A DNA stretch of 64,000 nt from JAMLJG01 sp035327585. GTDB taxonomy: Bacteria; Verrucomicrobiota; Kiritimatiellia; CAIVKH01. Where the stretch lies: NCBI GenBank assembly GCA_035327585.1, contig DAOLDD010000017.1, forward strand, positions 6,673-70,672, read 5' to 3'. The notes below the pieces were generated by a model. That model was not told where the DNA came from. It worked only from the letters and a program-made list of their open reading frames with translations, and made no database searches. Below, piece after piece: positions 1-8,573 of the stretch. Within the stretch, counting starts at the first letter, position 1, and the number at the start of each line of letters is the position of its first letter. Made by a program: the position numbers and the translations under genes.

Positions 1-577
1 GGGCATCGGGCATCCGCTCGTCAATGTGTACAGCATGTCCTGCTGCGACGAGTGCGGCTTGAACGGCATCCCGCTGGCCGGCTCGGCATCGAAGCCAGAG
101 CGGGGGCCGTCGCTGGATGGAGTCCACGAAACGTTCGAGGGATCGCGGCGTACCATCGTCCAGCAGTTCGGCGCCAGTCCACTCCGGGACCAACGCGGAC
201 ACGGGCGGCACGTCCGACCAATTTTGGTGGCGGGCGAGGGCCTCCGCACGTTCCTGCAACGATGCGCTGGCGTCCGGCGCGTCCGCCCAAGTGGCCCAAC
301 AATTGAGCGCGGGATGGGCGGTTTCGCCGTCGAGCTGGCACGCGGCGGCGAGGGCGGAGGGAAAATCCGAAATGCGGTCGACCCAGCCTTTCCAGCGGAA
401 GTAGGCGAACACCGCGGCGCTGAAAAAACGGCGGTCGCGCGATCCGTACTGTCGGTTTTCGCGAAAAAGCATGGCGAGCGAGCGGTCCGCGGGGCGTCCG
501 GCATCGACCGCCTCCCGCATCCGCGCGACGATTGCAACCGCTTCGTCTGCTTGCCGTTGAATGGCTTCCTGACGCAT
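1..577 (-). CDS. RsmB/NOL1-type rRNA cytosine methyltransferase, 5' part (runs off left edge)
   Basis: The reading frame opens at an ATG at 577 and stays open to the window edge, giving the first 192 residues. Only the N-terminal part is visible. It has the NusB-like helical signature of RsmB proteins (SRDRRFFSAAVFAYFRW) followed by the linker RRPPLWLRCRAGQRDAVQAAL, which in this family precedes the S-adenosylmethionine-binding methyltransferase domain. Family members make 5-methylcytosine in 16S rRNA. The catalytic cysteines lie outside the window, so activity cannot be judged. It is divergent from the ndk-like gene, with about 100 bp between the start codons. RsmF or another NSUN-type member is an alternative. 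Confidence 0.72.
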   Translation of the reverse strand, partial: MRQEAIQRQADEAVAIVARMREAVDAGRPADRSLAMLFRENRQYGSRDRRFFSAAVFAYFRWKGWVDRISDFPSALAAACQLDGETAHPALNCWATWADAPDASASLQERAEALARHQNWSDVPPVSALVPEWTGAELLDDGTPRSLERFVDSIQRRPPLWLRCRAGQRDAVQAALVAAGHAVHIDERMPDA

Positions 578-620
578 TCCGGCATGCTTGCGGGTGCGCG
601 TCGATTCGGCAAGTCCGCAC

Positions 621-649
621 TTGATCGCCGGGGCGCGGATCAATACGTT
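621..649 (+). promoter_or_regulatory. Putative sigma-70 promoter for the ndk-like gene
   Basis: TTGATC at 621-626 and TACGTT at 644-649 are separated by 17 bp. The -10 hexamer is the same as the one proposed for the pduO promoter at 6367. A short leader carrying the Shine-Dalgarno sequence ACGGAGG (661-667) follows. Confidence 0.45.
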
Positions 650-674
650 ACGCCTTTCCAACGGAGGCTCTTTC

Positions 675-1838
675 ATGGCGCTTGAACTGTCCTTTTGTTT
701 AATCAATCCCTACACCATCGGAAAATCCCGCACCGGCGGCGTGATTGGCCGCATCATGACCCGCACAGGACTTGAACTGGTCGCGGCGCGGATGTACGGG
801 CCCAGTCCCGAACTTGTGCAGCAGTATGCCGACCTGATCCGCAACTCCTCCGACATTTCGCCCGACGAGCGGAAGGTCCTTGCGGACTATGTCTCGCAAG
901 CCTTCGCGCCGGACCCGAAAACGGGCCATCGCCGCCGCGTGATGTTGTTGTTGTTTGAAGGCGAGGATGCCATCGCGAAGGTGCGCGAGGCGGTCGGCTC
1001 GCTGCGCCCGCACGCCTATTCGGGCGAAACGGTGCGGGACACCTACGGCGATTACATTGTGGACGACCAGGGCAAGGTGGCGTACGTCGAGCCCGCGGTC
1101 ATGATGGCGCGTTCGCGCGAGACCGTCGCGGCGACGTTGAAACTTTGGTCTTCGTACGCGCAGACGGACGGCGGCCTCGTCGCGCAGGCGCACGACGTGA
1201 GCAAGGATGGCGATGTCCAGCAGACCCTCGTCATCATCAAGCCGGACAACTTCACGTTCCCGAGTTCGCGCCCCGGCAACATCATCGACATCTTTTCGCG
1301 CTCCGGCCTCCGGATCGTCGCGGCGAAGGTGAACCGCATGACGGTCGCGCAGGCGGAGGAATTTTACGGCCCGGTGCGCAACGTGCTCCGCGAAAAGATG
1401 AAGAGCGTGATGGCGAAGCGCGGCGGCGACGCGCTGGAGCGCGAGATGGGGTTCCACATCCCGGAGAACGTTCGCGGCGCGGTGGGCGAGCAACTCGGCC
1501 CCGTTTTCGGCGACATCCAGTTCCACCAGATCGTTGAGTTCATGACCGGCGTTTCGCCCATCGGCCTCACGTCGGAACAAAAGACCCAGCCCGGCCGCCA
1601 CAAGAGCCTGGTGCTGATCTATTCCGGCGTGAACGCCGTGGAAAAAATTCGCAAAATCCTTGGGCCTACCGATCCCAGCAAGGCGGAGCCCGGCTCCGTG
1701 CGCAAGGAATTCGGCCGCGACATCATGGTGAACGCCGCCCACGCCTCCGATTCCGCCGAAAACGCGCAACGCGAGATGGGCATCGTGAAGCCGGAGGAAG
1801 ACTGGATTTCCTGGTACACCGAAAAGTATTTCGCCTGA
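675..1838 (+). CDS. Two-domain nucleoside diphosphate kinase-like protein
   Basis: This 387-residue protein holds two tandem NDK-like modules. The C-terminal module (about residue 195 onward) begins TLVIIKPDNF and ends with NAAHASDS, which contains the histidine (H356) that is phosphorylated in the kinase. The N-terminal module begins SFCLINPYTIG, with Asn in place of the conserved Lys, and has YVEPAVMMARS where the His loop should be, so it looks catalytically dead. The start at 675 is chosen because ACGGAGG lies 7 nt upstream; the frame extends further upstream without a better site. NDK transfers the gamma-phosphate from ATP to other NDPs. Canonical bacterial NDKs are about 140 residues, so the duplicated form is unusual. 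It is followed after 23 bp by the aminotransferase gene. Confidence 0.8.
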   Translation: MALELSFCLINPYTIGKSRTGGVIGRIMTRTGLELVAARMYGPSPELVQQYADLIRNSSDISPDERKVLADYVSQAFAPDPKTGHRRRVMLLLFEGEDAIAKVREAVGSLRPHAYSGETVRDTYGDYIVDDQGKVAYVEPAVMMARSRETVAATLKLWSSYAQTDGGLVAQAHDVSKDGDVQQTLVIIKPDNFTFPSSRPGNIIDIFSRSGLRIVAAKVNRMTVAQAEEFYGPVRNVLREKMKSVMAKRGGDALEREMGFHIPENVRGAVGEQLGPVFGDIQFHQIVEFMTGVSPIGLTSEQKTQPGRHKSLVLIYSGVNAVEKIRKILGPTDPSKAEPGSVRKEFGRDIMVNAAHASDSAENAQREMGIVKPEEDWISWYTEKYFA

Positions 1839-1861
1839 TCGAACCCCACGGGACCAACGCC

Positions 1862-3058
1862 ATGTTCAGCAACTGCAAAGCCGCACCGCCGGACGCCATC
1901 CTCGGGCTGACCGATGCCTGGAAAAACGACCCGAACCCGCGCAAGGTCAACCTCGGCGTGGGCGTGTTCAAGGACGAGCAGGGGCGTACGCCGATCCTCG
2001 AATCCGTCAAGGAGGCGGAGGCCCACATCCTGAGCACGGCGTCGACGAAGTCCTACATGCCGATCGCCGGCGCGCCGGAATACCGCCAGCACGTGCAGGA
2101 GATGATCCTCGGCGCGGGCCATCCCGCGCTCGCCGCGAAACGCGTCCACACCGCGCACACGCCCGGCGGGACGGCGGCCCTTCGCGTCGGCGCCGATTTC
2201 CTCCAAAAGTTTGCCCAAAAGGCCAGCGTCTGGGTCAGCAGTCCGACGTGGGCGAATCACAAGGGCGTGTTCCAGGCGGCGGGTTTCGCGGTGAAGGACT
2301 ATCCGTACTACGATCCGGCGACGAAGGGGCTCGCGTTTGACCGGATGATCGAGGCGCTGGAGACCGTGCCGGCGGGTGACATCGTTCTCCTGCACGCCTG
2401 CTGTCACAATCCCACGGGCGTGGACCTGTCCGCGGAACAGTGGGCCAGCGTGGCGGCGATCGCGGCGCGGCGCGGCTGGATGCCGTTCCTGGATTTCGCG
2501 TACCAAGGCTATGGCGACGGGTTGGTGGAAGACCGGACGGGCCTGCTGGCGCTGGCGGCGGTCTGCCCGGAACTGCTGGTCGCGAGTTCCTTCTCCAAGA
2601 ATTTCGGTCTCTACCAGGATCGCACCGGCGCGCTCACGCTCATCGGCGCGAATCCGGTCGACGCGGCGGCGGCCTTCAGCCACGTCGAAATCGCGGTGCG
2701 TGTGAACTATTCCAACCCGCCCGCGCATGGCGGCCTGATTGTCAGCACGATCCTCGGCGATGCGGCGCGACGCACGAAGTGGGAGCGTGAACTGACCGCG
2801 ATGCGCGAGCACATCGCGAAGACCCGCCGGCTGTTCGTCGACGCCCTTGCGGCGAACGGGGTTCCCGGCGACTTCAGTTTCATCGCGCGCCAGAAGGGCA
2901 TGTTCTCCTTCAGCGGTCTCAGTGATGCGCAGGTGAAATTCCTGCGCGACCAGCACAGCATTTATATCGTCGGCGGTGGACGCATCAACGTCGCCGGGAT
3001 CACCCCGGTCAACCTCGACTACCTCTGCACGTCAATCCGCGAAGCCCTCGCATTGTAG
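1862..3058 (+). CDS. Class I aspartate/aromatic amino acid aminotransferase
   Basis: This 398-residue PLP enzyme is of the AspC/TyrB subgroup (fold type I, subfamily I-alpha). Recognisable motifs are the N-terminal VNLGVGVFKDEQG, the glycine-rich TPGGTAALR, CCHNPTGVDL with the cofactor-contacting Asn, DFAYQGYGDG, and SSFSKNFGLYQDR with the Schiff-base lysine. The C-terminal INVAGI holds where an RxNxAG substrate-binding arginine is normally seen (here GGGRINVAG). It interconverts aspartate or aromatic amino acids with their 2-oxoacids. Proximity to a tryptophan synthase beta paralogue fits amino-acid metabolism, but AspC and TyrB cannot be separated from sequence alone. Confidence 0.88.
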   Translation: MFSNCKAAPPDAILGLTDAWKNDPNPRKVNLGVGVFKDEQGRTPILESVKEAEAHILSTASTKSYMPIAGAPEYRQHVQEMILGAGHPALAAKRVHTAHTPGGTAALRVGADFLQKFAQKASVWVSSPTWANHKGVFQAAGFAVKDYPYYDPATKGLAFDRMIEALETVPAGDIVLLHACCHNPTGVDLSAEQWASVAAIAARRGWMPFLDFAYQGYGDGLVEDRTGLLALAAVCPELLVASSFSKNFGLYQDRTGALTLIGANPVDAAAAFSHVEIAVRVNYSNPPAHGGLIVSTILGDAARRTKWERELTAMREHIAKTRRLFVDALAANGVPGDFSFIARQKGMFSFSGLSDAQVKFLRDQHSIYIVGGGRINVAGITPVNLDYLCTSIREALAL

Positions 3059-3151
3059 ACGCGGTCAGCGACAGCGATTTCATGCTTTCCCCGATGGCTT
3101 GCGGGGAAGGGGAGATGCTAGCATGCGGGTTTCCATCGGAGGAGCTCTTGC

Positions 3152-4456
3152 ATGACGAACATCCGCTTTTCGCTCGGCCAGAACGACATCCCGCGCCAGT
3201 GGTACAACCTGCTCGCGGATTTCCCGGAGCCGGTTCCGCCGCCGCTCCACCCCGGCACCAAACAACCGGTGACGCTCGCGGACATGACGGCGATTTTCCC
3301 CGAGAACATCGTTCGTCAGGAGATGTGCCCCGACCGCTACATCGACATCCCCGATGAGGTGCGCGACATCTACGCGCTGTGGCGGCCGACCCCGTTGCTC
3401 CGCGCGGTCAGGCTGGAGAAGGCGCTGCAGACTCCCGCGCACATCTACTACAAATACGAGGGCGTCAGTCCCGCCGGCAGCCACAAACCGAACAGCGCCA
3501 TCGCGCAGGCGTACTACAACCGCGAAGCCGGCGTGAAGCGTCTCGTCACCGAAACCGGCGCGGGGCAGTGGGGTTCCTCGCTGGCGCTCGCCTGCAAACT
3601 TTTCGGCTTGGAATGCGTCGTCTACATGGTGCGGATCAGCTACGACCAGAAGCCGTACCGCAAGATGGTGATGCACGCGTACGGCGGCACGGTGCACCCG
3701 AGTCCGACGCGTCACACCGATTTCGGCCGGAAAATCCTCGACGCCGATCCCGATTGCCCCGGCAGCCTCGGCATCGCCATCAGCGAGGCGCTCGAAGACA
3801 CGTTGAAACACCCGCACACGAAGTACGCGCTCGGAAGCGTGCTCAACCATGTGTGCCTGCACCAGACGGTGATTGGCCAGGAGACGATCCGGCAGATGGA
3901 ACTCGCGGGCGCGGAACCGGACATCATCATCGGCTGCATCGGCGGCGGCAGTAATTTCGCGGGCATGACGTTCCCCTGGATCCAGCGCAAGCTCGCGGGC
4001 AAAAAGGACTATCGCATCGTCGCCGTCGAACCCGCGTCCTGCGCATCCCTGACGCGCGGCGAATTGCGGTACGACTTCGGCGACACCGCGGGGATGACGC
4101 CGTTGATGATGATGCACACGCTCGGGCACGACTTCATCCCGCCGAAAATCCATGCCGGCGGCCTGCGTTACCACGGCATGGCGCCGATGGTCAGCCACGC
4201 CTACAAATTGGGCCTGATCGAAGCGGTGGCCGTCCCGCAAACCCGCGTTTTCGATGGCGCCATCACCTTCGCGCGCAGCGAGGGGCTCATCCCCGCGCCC
4301 GAACCGTCCCACGCCATCGCCACCGTGATTGAAGAGGCGGTCAAGGCCCGGGAGGAAGGCCGTAAGAAGGTGATCCTGTTCAACTTGTGCGGGCACGGCC
4401 TGCTCGACATGTCCTCCTACGAGGCCTTTCTGTCCGGCAAATTGAAGGACGAATAA
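3152..4456 (+). CDS. trpB2: Tryptophan synthase beta subunit, TrpB2 type
   Basis: This 434-residue PLP enzyme has the TrpB2 architecture: a long N-terminal extension (IPRQWYNLLADFPEP), WRPTPLLRA, and the PLP-lysine motif GSHKPNSA in place of the GAHKINNS of classical TrpB. The phosphate-binding loop is GCIGGGSN. TrpB2 proteins usually act without a tight TrpA complex, condensing indole or other nucleophiles with serine or phosphoserine. A GGAGGAG Shine-Dalgarno sequence lies before the ATG. A second, classical trpB is at 11227, so the genome carries both. No trpA is visible in the window. Confidence 0.9.
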   Translation: MTNIRFSLGQNDIPRQWYNLLADFPEPVPPPLHPGTKQPVTLADMTAIFPENIVRQEMCPDRYIDIPDEVRDIYALWRPTPLLRAVRLEKALQTPAHIYYKYEGVSPAGSHKPNSAIAQAYYNREAGVKRLVTETGAGQWGSSLALACKLFGLECVVYMVRISYDQKPYRKMVMHAYGGTVHPSPTRHTDFGRKILDADPDCPGSLGIAISEALEDTLKHPHTKYALGSVLNHVCLHQTVIGQETIRQMELAGAEPDIIIGCIGGGSNFAGMTFPWIQRKLAGKKDYRIVAVEPASCASLTRGELRYDFGDTAGMTPLMMMHTLGHDFIPPKIHAGGLRYHGMAPMVSHAYKLGLIEAVAVPQTRVFDGAITFARSEGLIPAPEPSHAIATVIEEAVKAREEGRKKVILFNLCGHGLLDMSSYEAFLSGKLKDE

Positions 4457-4460
4457 GGGG

Positions 4461-4513
4461 CGCGGGAGCCCGCCTCAACCTGCCGAAATCCCCCAAATTC
4501 CGATTGATTTGGG
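4461..4513. other. Two short intergenic hairpins between trpB2 and the RRM gene
   Basis: GCGGGAGCCCGC (about 4462-4473) is self-complementary, and CCCAAAT (4492-4498) pairs with ATTTGGG (4507-4513). Neither is followed by a T run on the plus strand, so a classical terminator is not supported. TTGACA at 4553-4558 may be the -35 box of the RRM gene, but no good -10 follows. Confidence 0.3.
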
Positions 4514-4629
4514 AAAACGGACCCTCTATCTGTTAAGTCCATCACGCCGGAGTTGACAGTCGCTGGCTCATCGGGTGACAGGAAAAAAAACAAGAGCGAC
4601 GGCAGAAAGAGATAGAGGTAGAGCAGGTA

Positions 4630-5049
4630 GTGAACATATTCGTTGGCAACCTTCCATACAGTGCGACGGACATGGACCTTCGGTCCGCGTTTGAGGCCCA
4701 CGGCACCGTCAGCTCGGCAAGCGTGATCCTCGATAAATTCACCGGCAAGTCGCGGGGCTTCGGCTTCGTCGAAATGCCGAACCGCGAAGAAGCCCTTGCG
4801 GCCATCGCGGCGCTGAACGAACAAGACCTCAAAGGCCGTGCGCTTCGCGTCAACGAAGCCCAGGCGCGTGAAGAACGTCCGCGCCGGGAACGTCGCGATT
4901 GGGGCGATGGCGGCGGCGGAGGTGGTGGCGGTGGTGGCTACGGTGGTGGTGGCGGCGGCGGCGGTCGCGGTGGCGATCGCGGCGGCTATCGCGGCGACCG
5001 TGGTGGCGGTGATCGCGGCGGCTACCGCGGCGATCGCGGCGGCTACTAG
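4630..5049 (+). CDS. Glycine-rich RRM RNA-binding protein
   Basis: This 139-residue protein starts at a GTG. Residues 1-78 form one RNA recognition motif: RNP2 is IFVGNL (residues 3-8) and RNP1 is KSRGFGFVEM (about residues 40-49). A basic linker (REERPRRERRD) leads into a low-complexity tail of polyglycine and RGG/RGGYRGD repeats to the C-terminus. Such small Rbp proteins bind single-stranded RNA, are often cold-induced, and act as RNA chaperones. The tail is encoded by GGT/GGC repeats, so its length may vary by slippage. The upstream region holds TTGACA and an A8 tract. It is terminated by the strong hairpin shared with surE. Confidence 0.9.
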   Translation: MNIFVGNLPYSATDMDLRSAFEAHGTVSSASVILDKFTGKSRGFGFVEMPNREEALAAIAALNEQDLKGRALRVNEAQAREERPRRERRDWGDGGGGGGGGGGYGGGGGGGGRGGDRGGYRGDRGGGDRGGYRGDRGGY

Positions 5050-5095
5050 GCCCTCTTCAATGAAGCCGCGCGAATTGCGCGCGGTTCCAAATGCT

Positions 5096-5135
5096 AAAAA
5101 AGCAGCCGTCCGCGCGCGCGGGCGGCTGCTTTTTT
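5096..5135. terminator. Bidirectional rho-independent terminator between the RRM gene and surE
   Basis: AAAAAAGCAGCC (5096-5107) pairs with GGCTGCTTTTTT (5124-5135) around a GC-rich centre. The A and T tracts at the two ends make it usable in both directions. The T side overlaps the surE stop codon at 5134-5136. Confidence 0.85.
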
Positions 5136-5889
5136 ATTCCGACCACTCGCGCCGGAAGTCATCCATCGCGCGGTGGTGGGTCAGGTCGAACCAGATCGGA
5201 GTGAGTGAAACGTAGCCGTCCTCCAGCGCCTGGATATCCGTACCCTCGCCATCGCCGATCAGCTCCATTTCGCCATCCATCCAATAGTAGACGTTGTTGC
5301 GCGGGTCGGTGCGGCGGTGGAATACCTCCACGAAACGGGAGCGGCCCATGCGCGTGACCTTGTAGCCTTTCAGCTGGTCGAACGGAACGTTGGGGACATT
5401 CACATTCAACAGCGTTTCCGGCGGCAAGCCCCGCTTCGCAAGCTTGGGTACGAGGTCGCGCGCGACGCGGGCCGGCGTGTCCCAAATCGGATCGGTGAAC
5501 GTCGCGAGGGAAATCGCCATGCTCGGCAGTCCCAGGATCGTTCCCTCCGTGGCGGCGGAGACGGTGCCGGAATAAATCACGCTGATGCCCGCGTTGGGGC
5601 CGAGGTTGATGCCGCTGACGACGAGGTCGGGCCGTTGCGGCAGGAGGGCATAGACCGCAAGTTTCACGCAGTCCGCCGGCGTCCCGCCCACGGCGTGGCC
5701 GAAGAAGCGGCCATCCTTTTCCACCGGCTTGCACTTGATTGGATTGGAAATGGTGATCGCGTGGCCGACCGCGCTTTGTTCCGCGTGCGGGGCCGCCACG
5801 TGCACCTCGCCCAGATCCTTAATCGCCTCGTGCAGCGCGTGGATGCCGGGAGCGTGGATGCCGTCGTCGTTGCAGACCAGAATATTCAT
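5134..5889 (-). CDS. surE: 5'/3'-nucleotidase SurE
   Basis: This 251-residue protein starts MNILVCNDDGIHAPG, the diagnostic SurE N-terminus with the metal-binding Asp-Asp pair. VVSGINLGPNAG follows at about residue 88, with the Asn ligand, then YSGTVSAATEG. The C-terminus carries the LTPIWFDLTHH motif. SurE hydrolyses nucleoside 5'- and 3'-monophosphates and is linked to stationary-phase survival. The ATG at 5889 is preferred over an upstream in-frame ATG because it begins exactly at the conserved MNIL. It lies downstream of the DUF202 gene on the same strand with a 55-bp gap, so cotranscription is plausible. Confidence 0.95.
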   Translation of the reverse strand: MNILVCNDDGIHAPGIHALHEAIKDLGEVHVAAPHAEQSAVGHAITISNPIKCKPVEKDGRFFGHAVGGTPADCVKLAVYALLPQRPDLVVSGINLGPNAGISVIYSGTVSAATEGTILGLPSMAISLATFTDPIWDTPARVARDLVPKLAKRGLPPETLLNVNVPNVPFDQLKGYKVTRMGRSRFVEVFHRRTDPRNNVYYWMDGEMELIGDGEGTDIQALEDGYVSLTPIWFDLTHHRAMDDFRREWSE

Positions 5890-5944
5890 GCGCTGAATCT
5901 GGCACGCCGCCGGGGTGGGGAACAAGCGGGAAGATACGTCGGAA

Positions 5945-6253
5945 TCAGCTTGGCCCCGTTTGCCGGCTGGCCCGGTTGCGAAGGAGGCCGATGGCCCGGT
6001 TCATCTTTCGGAATCGAACCACGCCGATCACACCCGATACCAGGCCGGTTGGAACGCAGAGCAGTCCGATAACGCGGAACCAGCCTTCCGGCGCAAAATG
6101 CACAATGGACACGCCCGCGATCACGAGGGCGACGGCCGAACGCAGGTAGGCCAGCAGGGTGCGTTCGTTCGCAAGCAGCGTGCGATCCACCGCGAGTTCA
6201 TCACGGAGGATGAGGTCTTCCTTCTCAAATCGCGCATAGGCCGTGTCGGACAT
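5945..6253 (-). CDS. DUF202 family small membrane protein
   Basis: This 102-residue protein has the DUF202/YidH hallmark LAVDRTLLANERTLLAYLRSA at residues about 20-40, then three predicted hydrophobic segments: AVALVIAGVSIVHF, a central one around VIGLLCVPTGLVSGVIGVV, and the flanking helix containing the motif. A basic tail (RFRKMNR) follows. The function of the family is unknown. The start is supported by AGGAAAGGAAAC just upstream. It is divergent from the adenosyltransferase gene. Confidence 0.85.
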   Translation of the reverse strand: MSDTAYARFEKEDLILRDELAVDRTLLANERTLLAYLRSAVALVIAGVSIVHFAPEGWFRVIGLLCVPTGLVSGVIGVVRFRKMNRAIGLLRNRASRQTGPS

Positions 6254-6343
6254 TGGTGTTTCCTTTCCTTCAAGCGCCACAACGAGGTCCGAACGTGAAC
6301 AATGCCACGCGGCGGGGCAAGTCGAATTGCGGCATGCCCCTTC

Positions 6344-6372
6344 TTGCGGTACGAGCCCGTACCTTGTACGTT
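6344..6372 (+). promoter_or_regulatory. Putative promoter of the pduO-murB-reductase operon
   Basis: TTGCGG (6344-6349), a 17-bp spacer and TACGTT (6367-6372). The -10 ends 11 nt before the pduO ATG and no Shine-Dalgarno sequence lies between, so the 5' leader would be only a few nucleotides long. Confidence 0.4.
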
Positions 6373-6383
6373 CCCGCCTCGGC

Positions 6384-6956
6384 ATGAGTTCCATCACGAC
6401 CAAAGTGGGCGACCGCGGAACGACCTTCCTCTTTTCCGGGGAGGAAGTGCCGAAGGACTCGCTGCGCACGATGGCGTATGGCGACCTCGACGAATTGGTC
6501 AGCGTGCTCGGTGTGGCGCGCTGCCATGTCGCGACGGCGGAAATCCGCGACGACATCCTGGTGATCCAACGCGACCTGTTCGTCGCCGGCGCGGAACTGG
6601 CCACGGCGCTCGACCACGCGAATCTGCTCAAGCAGCGCATCGGCCCGGACGAAGTGAACCATTTTGAAGCGCGCCGCGATGCCCTCGAAGCGCGCATCCG
6701 CATGCCGGACGGCTTCATCATTCCCGGCGGCAGCGGCTCGCCGGGCGCCGCCCACCTCGACCACGCGCGTACCGTCGCGCGCCGCCTCGAACGCCGCACG
6801 GTCACATTGATGCGCGCCAACCTCATTGAAAACCCGCACCTGATCGTCTGGATCAACCGCCTCTCGGACTATCTCTGGCTGCTTGCGCGATTGGAGGAGG
6901 GCGACTCGCTCTCCCTGCGCGAGGTGCGCCGCCAGAAGGACAAAGGGACGAAATGA
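6384..6956 (+). CDS. pduO: PduO-type ATP:cob(I)alamin adenosyltransferase
   Basis: This 190-residue protein matches the PduO/MMAB family: TKVGDRGTTFLFSGE at the N-terminus (ATP-binding loop), DLDELVSVLGVAR (helix with the conserved Asp-Glu), and HLDHARTVARRLERR (ATP- and cobalamin-contacting arginines). It transfers the adenosyl group of ATP to cob(I)alamin, giving coenzyme B12. The canonical second-loop Tyr-Gly-Thr-Val-Asp is read here as YGDLDEL. The ATG at 6384 is the first in frame after the proposed promoter. The stop overlaps the murB start by 4 nt, indicating translational coupling. No cobalamin riboswitch was recognised upstream. Confidence 0.88.
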   Translation: MSSITTKVGDRGTTFLFSGEEVPKDSLRTMAYGDLDELVSVLGVARCHVATAEIRDDILVIQRDLFVAGAELATALDHANLLKQRIGPDEVNHFEARRDALEARIRMPDGFIIPGGSGSPGAAHLDHARTVARRLERRTVTLMRANLIENPHLIVWINRLSDYLWLLARLEEGDSLSLREVRRQKDKGTK

Positions 6957-7882
6957 ACCGTGCCCCCACGCCCACGAGCGGGCCGCGCCTCTCGCTCTAC
7001 ACCACCTTCAAACTTGGCGGGCCCTGCCGCGGACTCACCACCTGCGCGACGCGCGTGGAACTGCGGCGCGCCATTGAAGCGCTGGGCGAGGTGGGTGAAT
7101 CGTTCGTCCTCATGGGCGGCGGCTCCAACCTGCTGGTGAGCGACGCCGGCATCGACAGCCAGGTGTTGCGCTACTACAGCGAGCGCCCCCTGATTTCGCG
7201 CCAGGGCAACGAATTGCTCGTGCAGGCCTCGACGCGGCTCGACGATCTCGCCACCCATGCGATCAACCAGGGCCTCGACGGACTCATCTGCTGCACCGGG
7301 ATACCCGGCACCGTCGGCGGCGCCATCGCGGGCAACGCCGGCGCGTTCGGCGAGCAAATCGGCGACCGCGTGGTTTCCATCACGGCGATGGACCGCCACG
7401 GCAACGAGCGCGAGATGACGGCGGACGAGCTGGAATTCGGCTACCGCACGTCGCGCCTCGCGGATACCGGCACGATTGTTGTCGCCGCCCGCCTTCGACT
7501 GCGACCCGGCGACCGCGAGCGGCTCCGCGTGCGTCGCCAGGAAATCCTCGCCTTGCGCGCCTCGAAACACCCCGACTGGCAGCGCATCCCGACCGCGGGC
7601 AGTTTCTTTAAAAACATCGAACCGACCTCCAAGGCGGAACGTCGACAGGCCGCGGGCTGGTTCCTTGAACAGGCCGGCGCGAAATCCCTGCGCGTCGGCG
7701 GCGCGCGCACCTTCGACAAACATGCGAACATCATCATCGCCGAGCGCGGCTGCACGGCGGCGGACGTTGCCGAATTGGCGCGCCAGATGGCCGCGCGCGT
7801 GAAGGAGCAGTTCGGCCTTGTCCTTCAGCCCGAGGTGCGGTTGCTCGGCTCATGGCCCGGCGAGACCGGCGTGATTCCATGA
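6953..7882 (+). CDS. murB: UDP-N-acetylenolpyruvoylglucosamine reductase
   Basis: This 309-residue FAD enzyme reduces UDP-GlcNAc-enolpyruvate to UDP-MurNAc in the cytoplasm, the second committed step of peptidoglycan synthesis. Motifs are TTFKLGGPC (N-terminal FAD domain), VLMGGGSNLLVSD (pyrophosphate loop), GIPGTVGGAIAGNAGAFG, PTAGSFFKN (with the proton-donating Ser) and VLQPEVRLLG (with the catalytic Glu). The length and the absence of the extra loop fit type II MurB. It overlaps its neighbours by 4 nt on both sides (ATGA junctions). Confidence 0.95.
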   Translation: MNRAPTPTSGPRLSLYTTFKLGGPCRGLTTCATRVELRRAIEALGEVGESFVLMGGGSNLLVSDAGIDSQVLRYYSERPLISRQGNELLVQASTRLDDLATHAINQGLDGLICCTGIPGTVGGAIAGNAGAFGEQIGDRVVSITAMDRHGNEREMTADELEFGYRTSRLADTGTIVVAARLRLRPGDRERLRVRRQEILALRASKHPDWQRIPTAGSFFKNIEPTSKAERRQAAGWFLEQAGAKSLRVGGARTFDKHANIIIAERGCTAADVAELARQMAARVKEQFGLVLQPEVRLLGSWPGETGVIP

Positions 7883-8556
7883 GCGAATTCGTCGAAATGC
7901 GGCGCGTCGTCGCGGCCAGACCCTGCGGGCCCGATATCGTCGAACTGGAAATCGAACGCCTCGGTCTTCAATTTGAACCCGGCGACTGCATGGCGCTGTA
8001 TGCCGACGAAGGCCGCGTCTCGCGTCCGTACAGCCTCGCGTCCGGCACCGCCGAGCCCGTGCTGCGTTTCATCATCCGGCGCATGGATGGCGGCGACGTG
8101 AGCCCATACTTGTGCAGCCGCAAGCCCGGCGACGAGGTGCGGGTGAGCCCGCCCTTCGGCTGGTTCCGTCCCGGCGCGAACGCGGCCCAGCGCCCATTCG
8201 TATTCCTCGCGACAGGCACCGGCATCGCGCCGTTCTTCGCGTATTTGCGGAGCCCCGGCGCCATGCGGCCCGCGGCCTGCTGGTATGGCGTGCGCTCCGC
8301 GCGCGACCTCGTTGAGCCCCGCTGGTTGCGCGAGCACGCGGGCGCCCGTTTCGCGGTTTCGCGCGAGCAGGCCCCGGAGTGCTGGCATGGACGCATCACG
8401 GAGCATTTGGACGAGCTGCCGGAAGGCGACCACGACTACTACCTCTGCGGCCTGGACAGCATGATCGACGACGTGACGAACTTCCTGCAAACGCGCGGCG
8501 TGCCGCTCCCGCGCATTCACCGCGAGTGCTTTTTCAACGCGCCGGTCGAAGGCTGA
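7879..8556 (+). CDS. Ferredoxin/flavodoxin-NADP reductase-like flavoprotein
   Basis: This 225-residue protein has an FAD-binding domain with RPYSLAS (the RxYS flavin-binding motif, about residue 50) and a nucleotide-binding domain with FLATGTGIAPFFAYLR (about residue 115) and YYLCGLDSMIDDV near the C-terminus. The final aromatic region is FFNAPVEG. No iron-sulfur domain is attached, so it is the Fpr type, passing electrons between NADPH and ferredoxin or flavodoxin. The start is set by the ATGA overlap with murB. Its partner is not identified, and the link to the adenosyltransferase (which needs cob(I)alamin reduction) is only suggestive. Confidence 0.85.
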   Translation: MSEFVEMRRVVAARPCGPDIVELEIERLGLQFEPGDCMALYADEGRVSRPYSLASGTAEPVLRFIIRRMDGGDVSPYLCSRKPGDEVRVSPPFGWFRPGANAAQRPFVFLATGTGIAPFFAYLRSPGAMRPAACWYGVRSARDLVEPRWLREHAGARFAVSREQAPECWHGRITEHLDELPEGDHDYYLCGLDSMIDDVTNFLQTRGVPLPRIHRECFFNAPVEG

Positions 8557-8573
8557 TCGCCGCACGCCGGAAT

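Noticed and set aside
26..685. Plus-strand open frames at the left edge
   Set aside because: The minus-strand frame from 577 encodes a recognisable RsmB N-terminus; the plus frames do not resemble proteins.
4912..5048. Glycine repeat region as a separate repeat array
   Set aside because: The GGT/GGC pattern is explained by the glycine-rich tail of the RRM protein.
6254..6383. Cobalamin riboswitch before the adenosyltransferase gene
   Set aside because: No B12-box-like sequence was seen, and the space between promoter and ATG is only about 11 nt.
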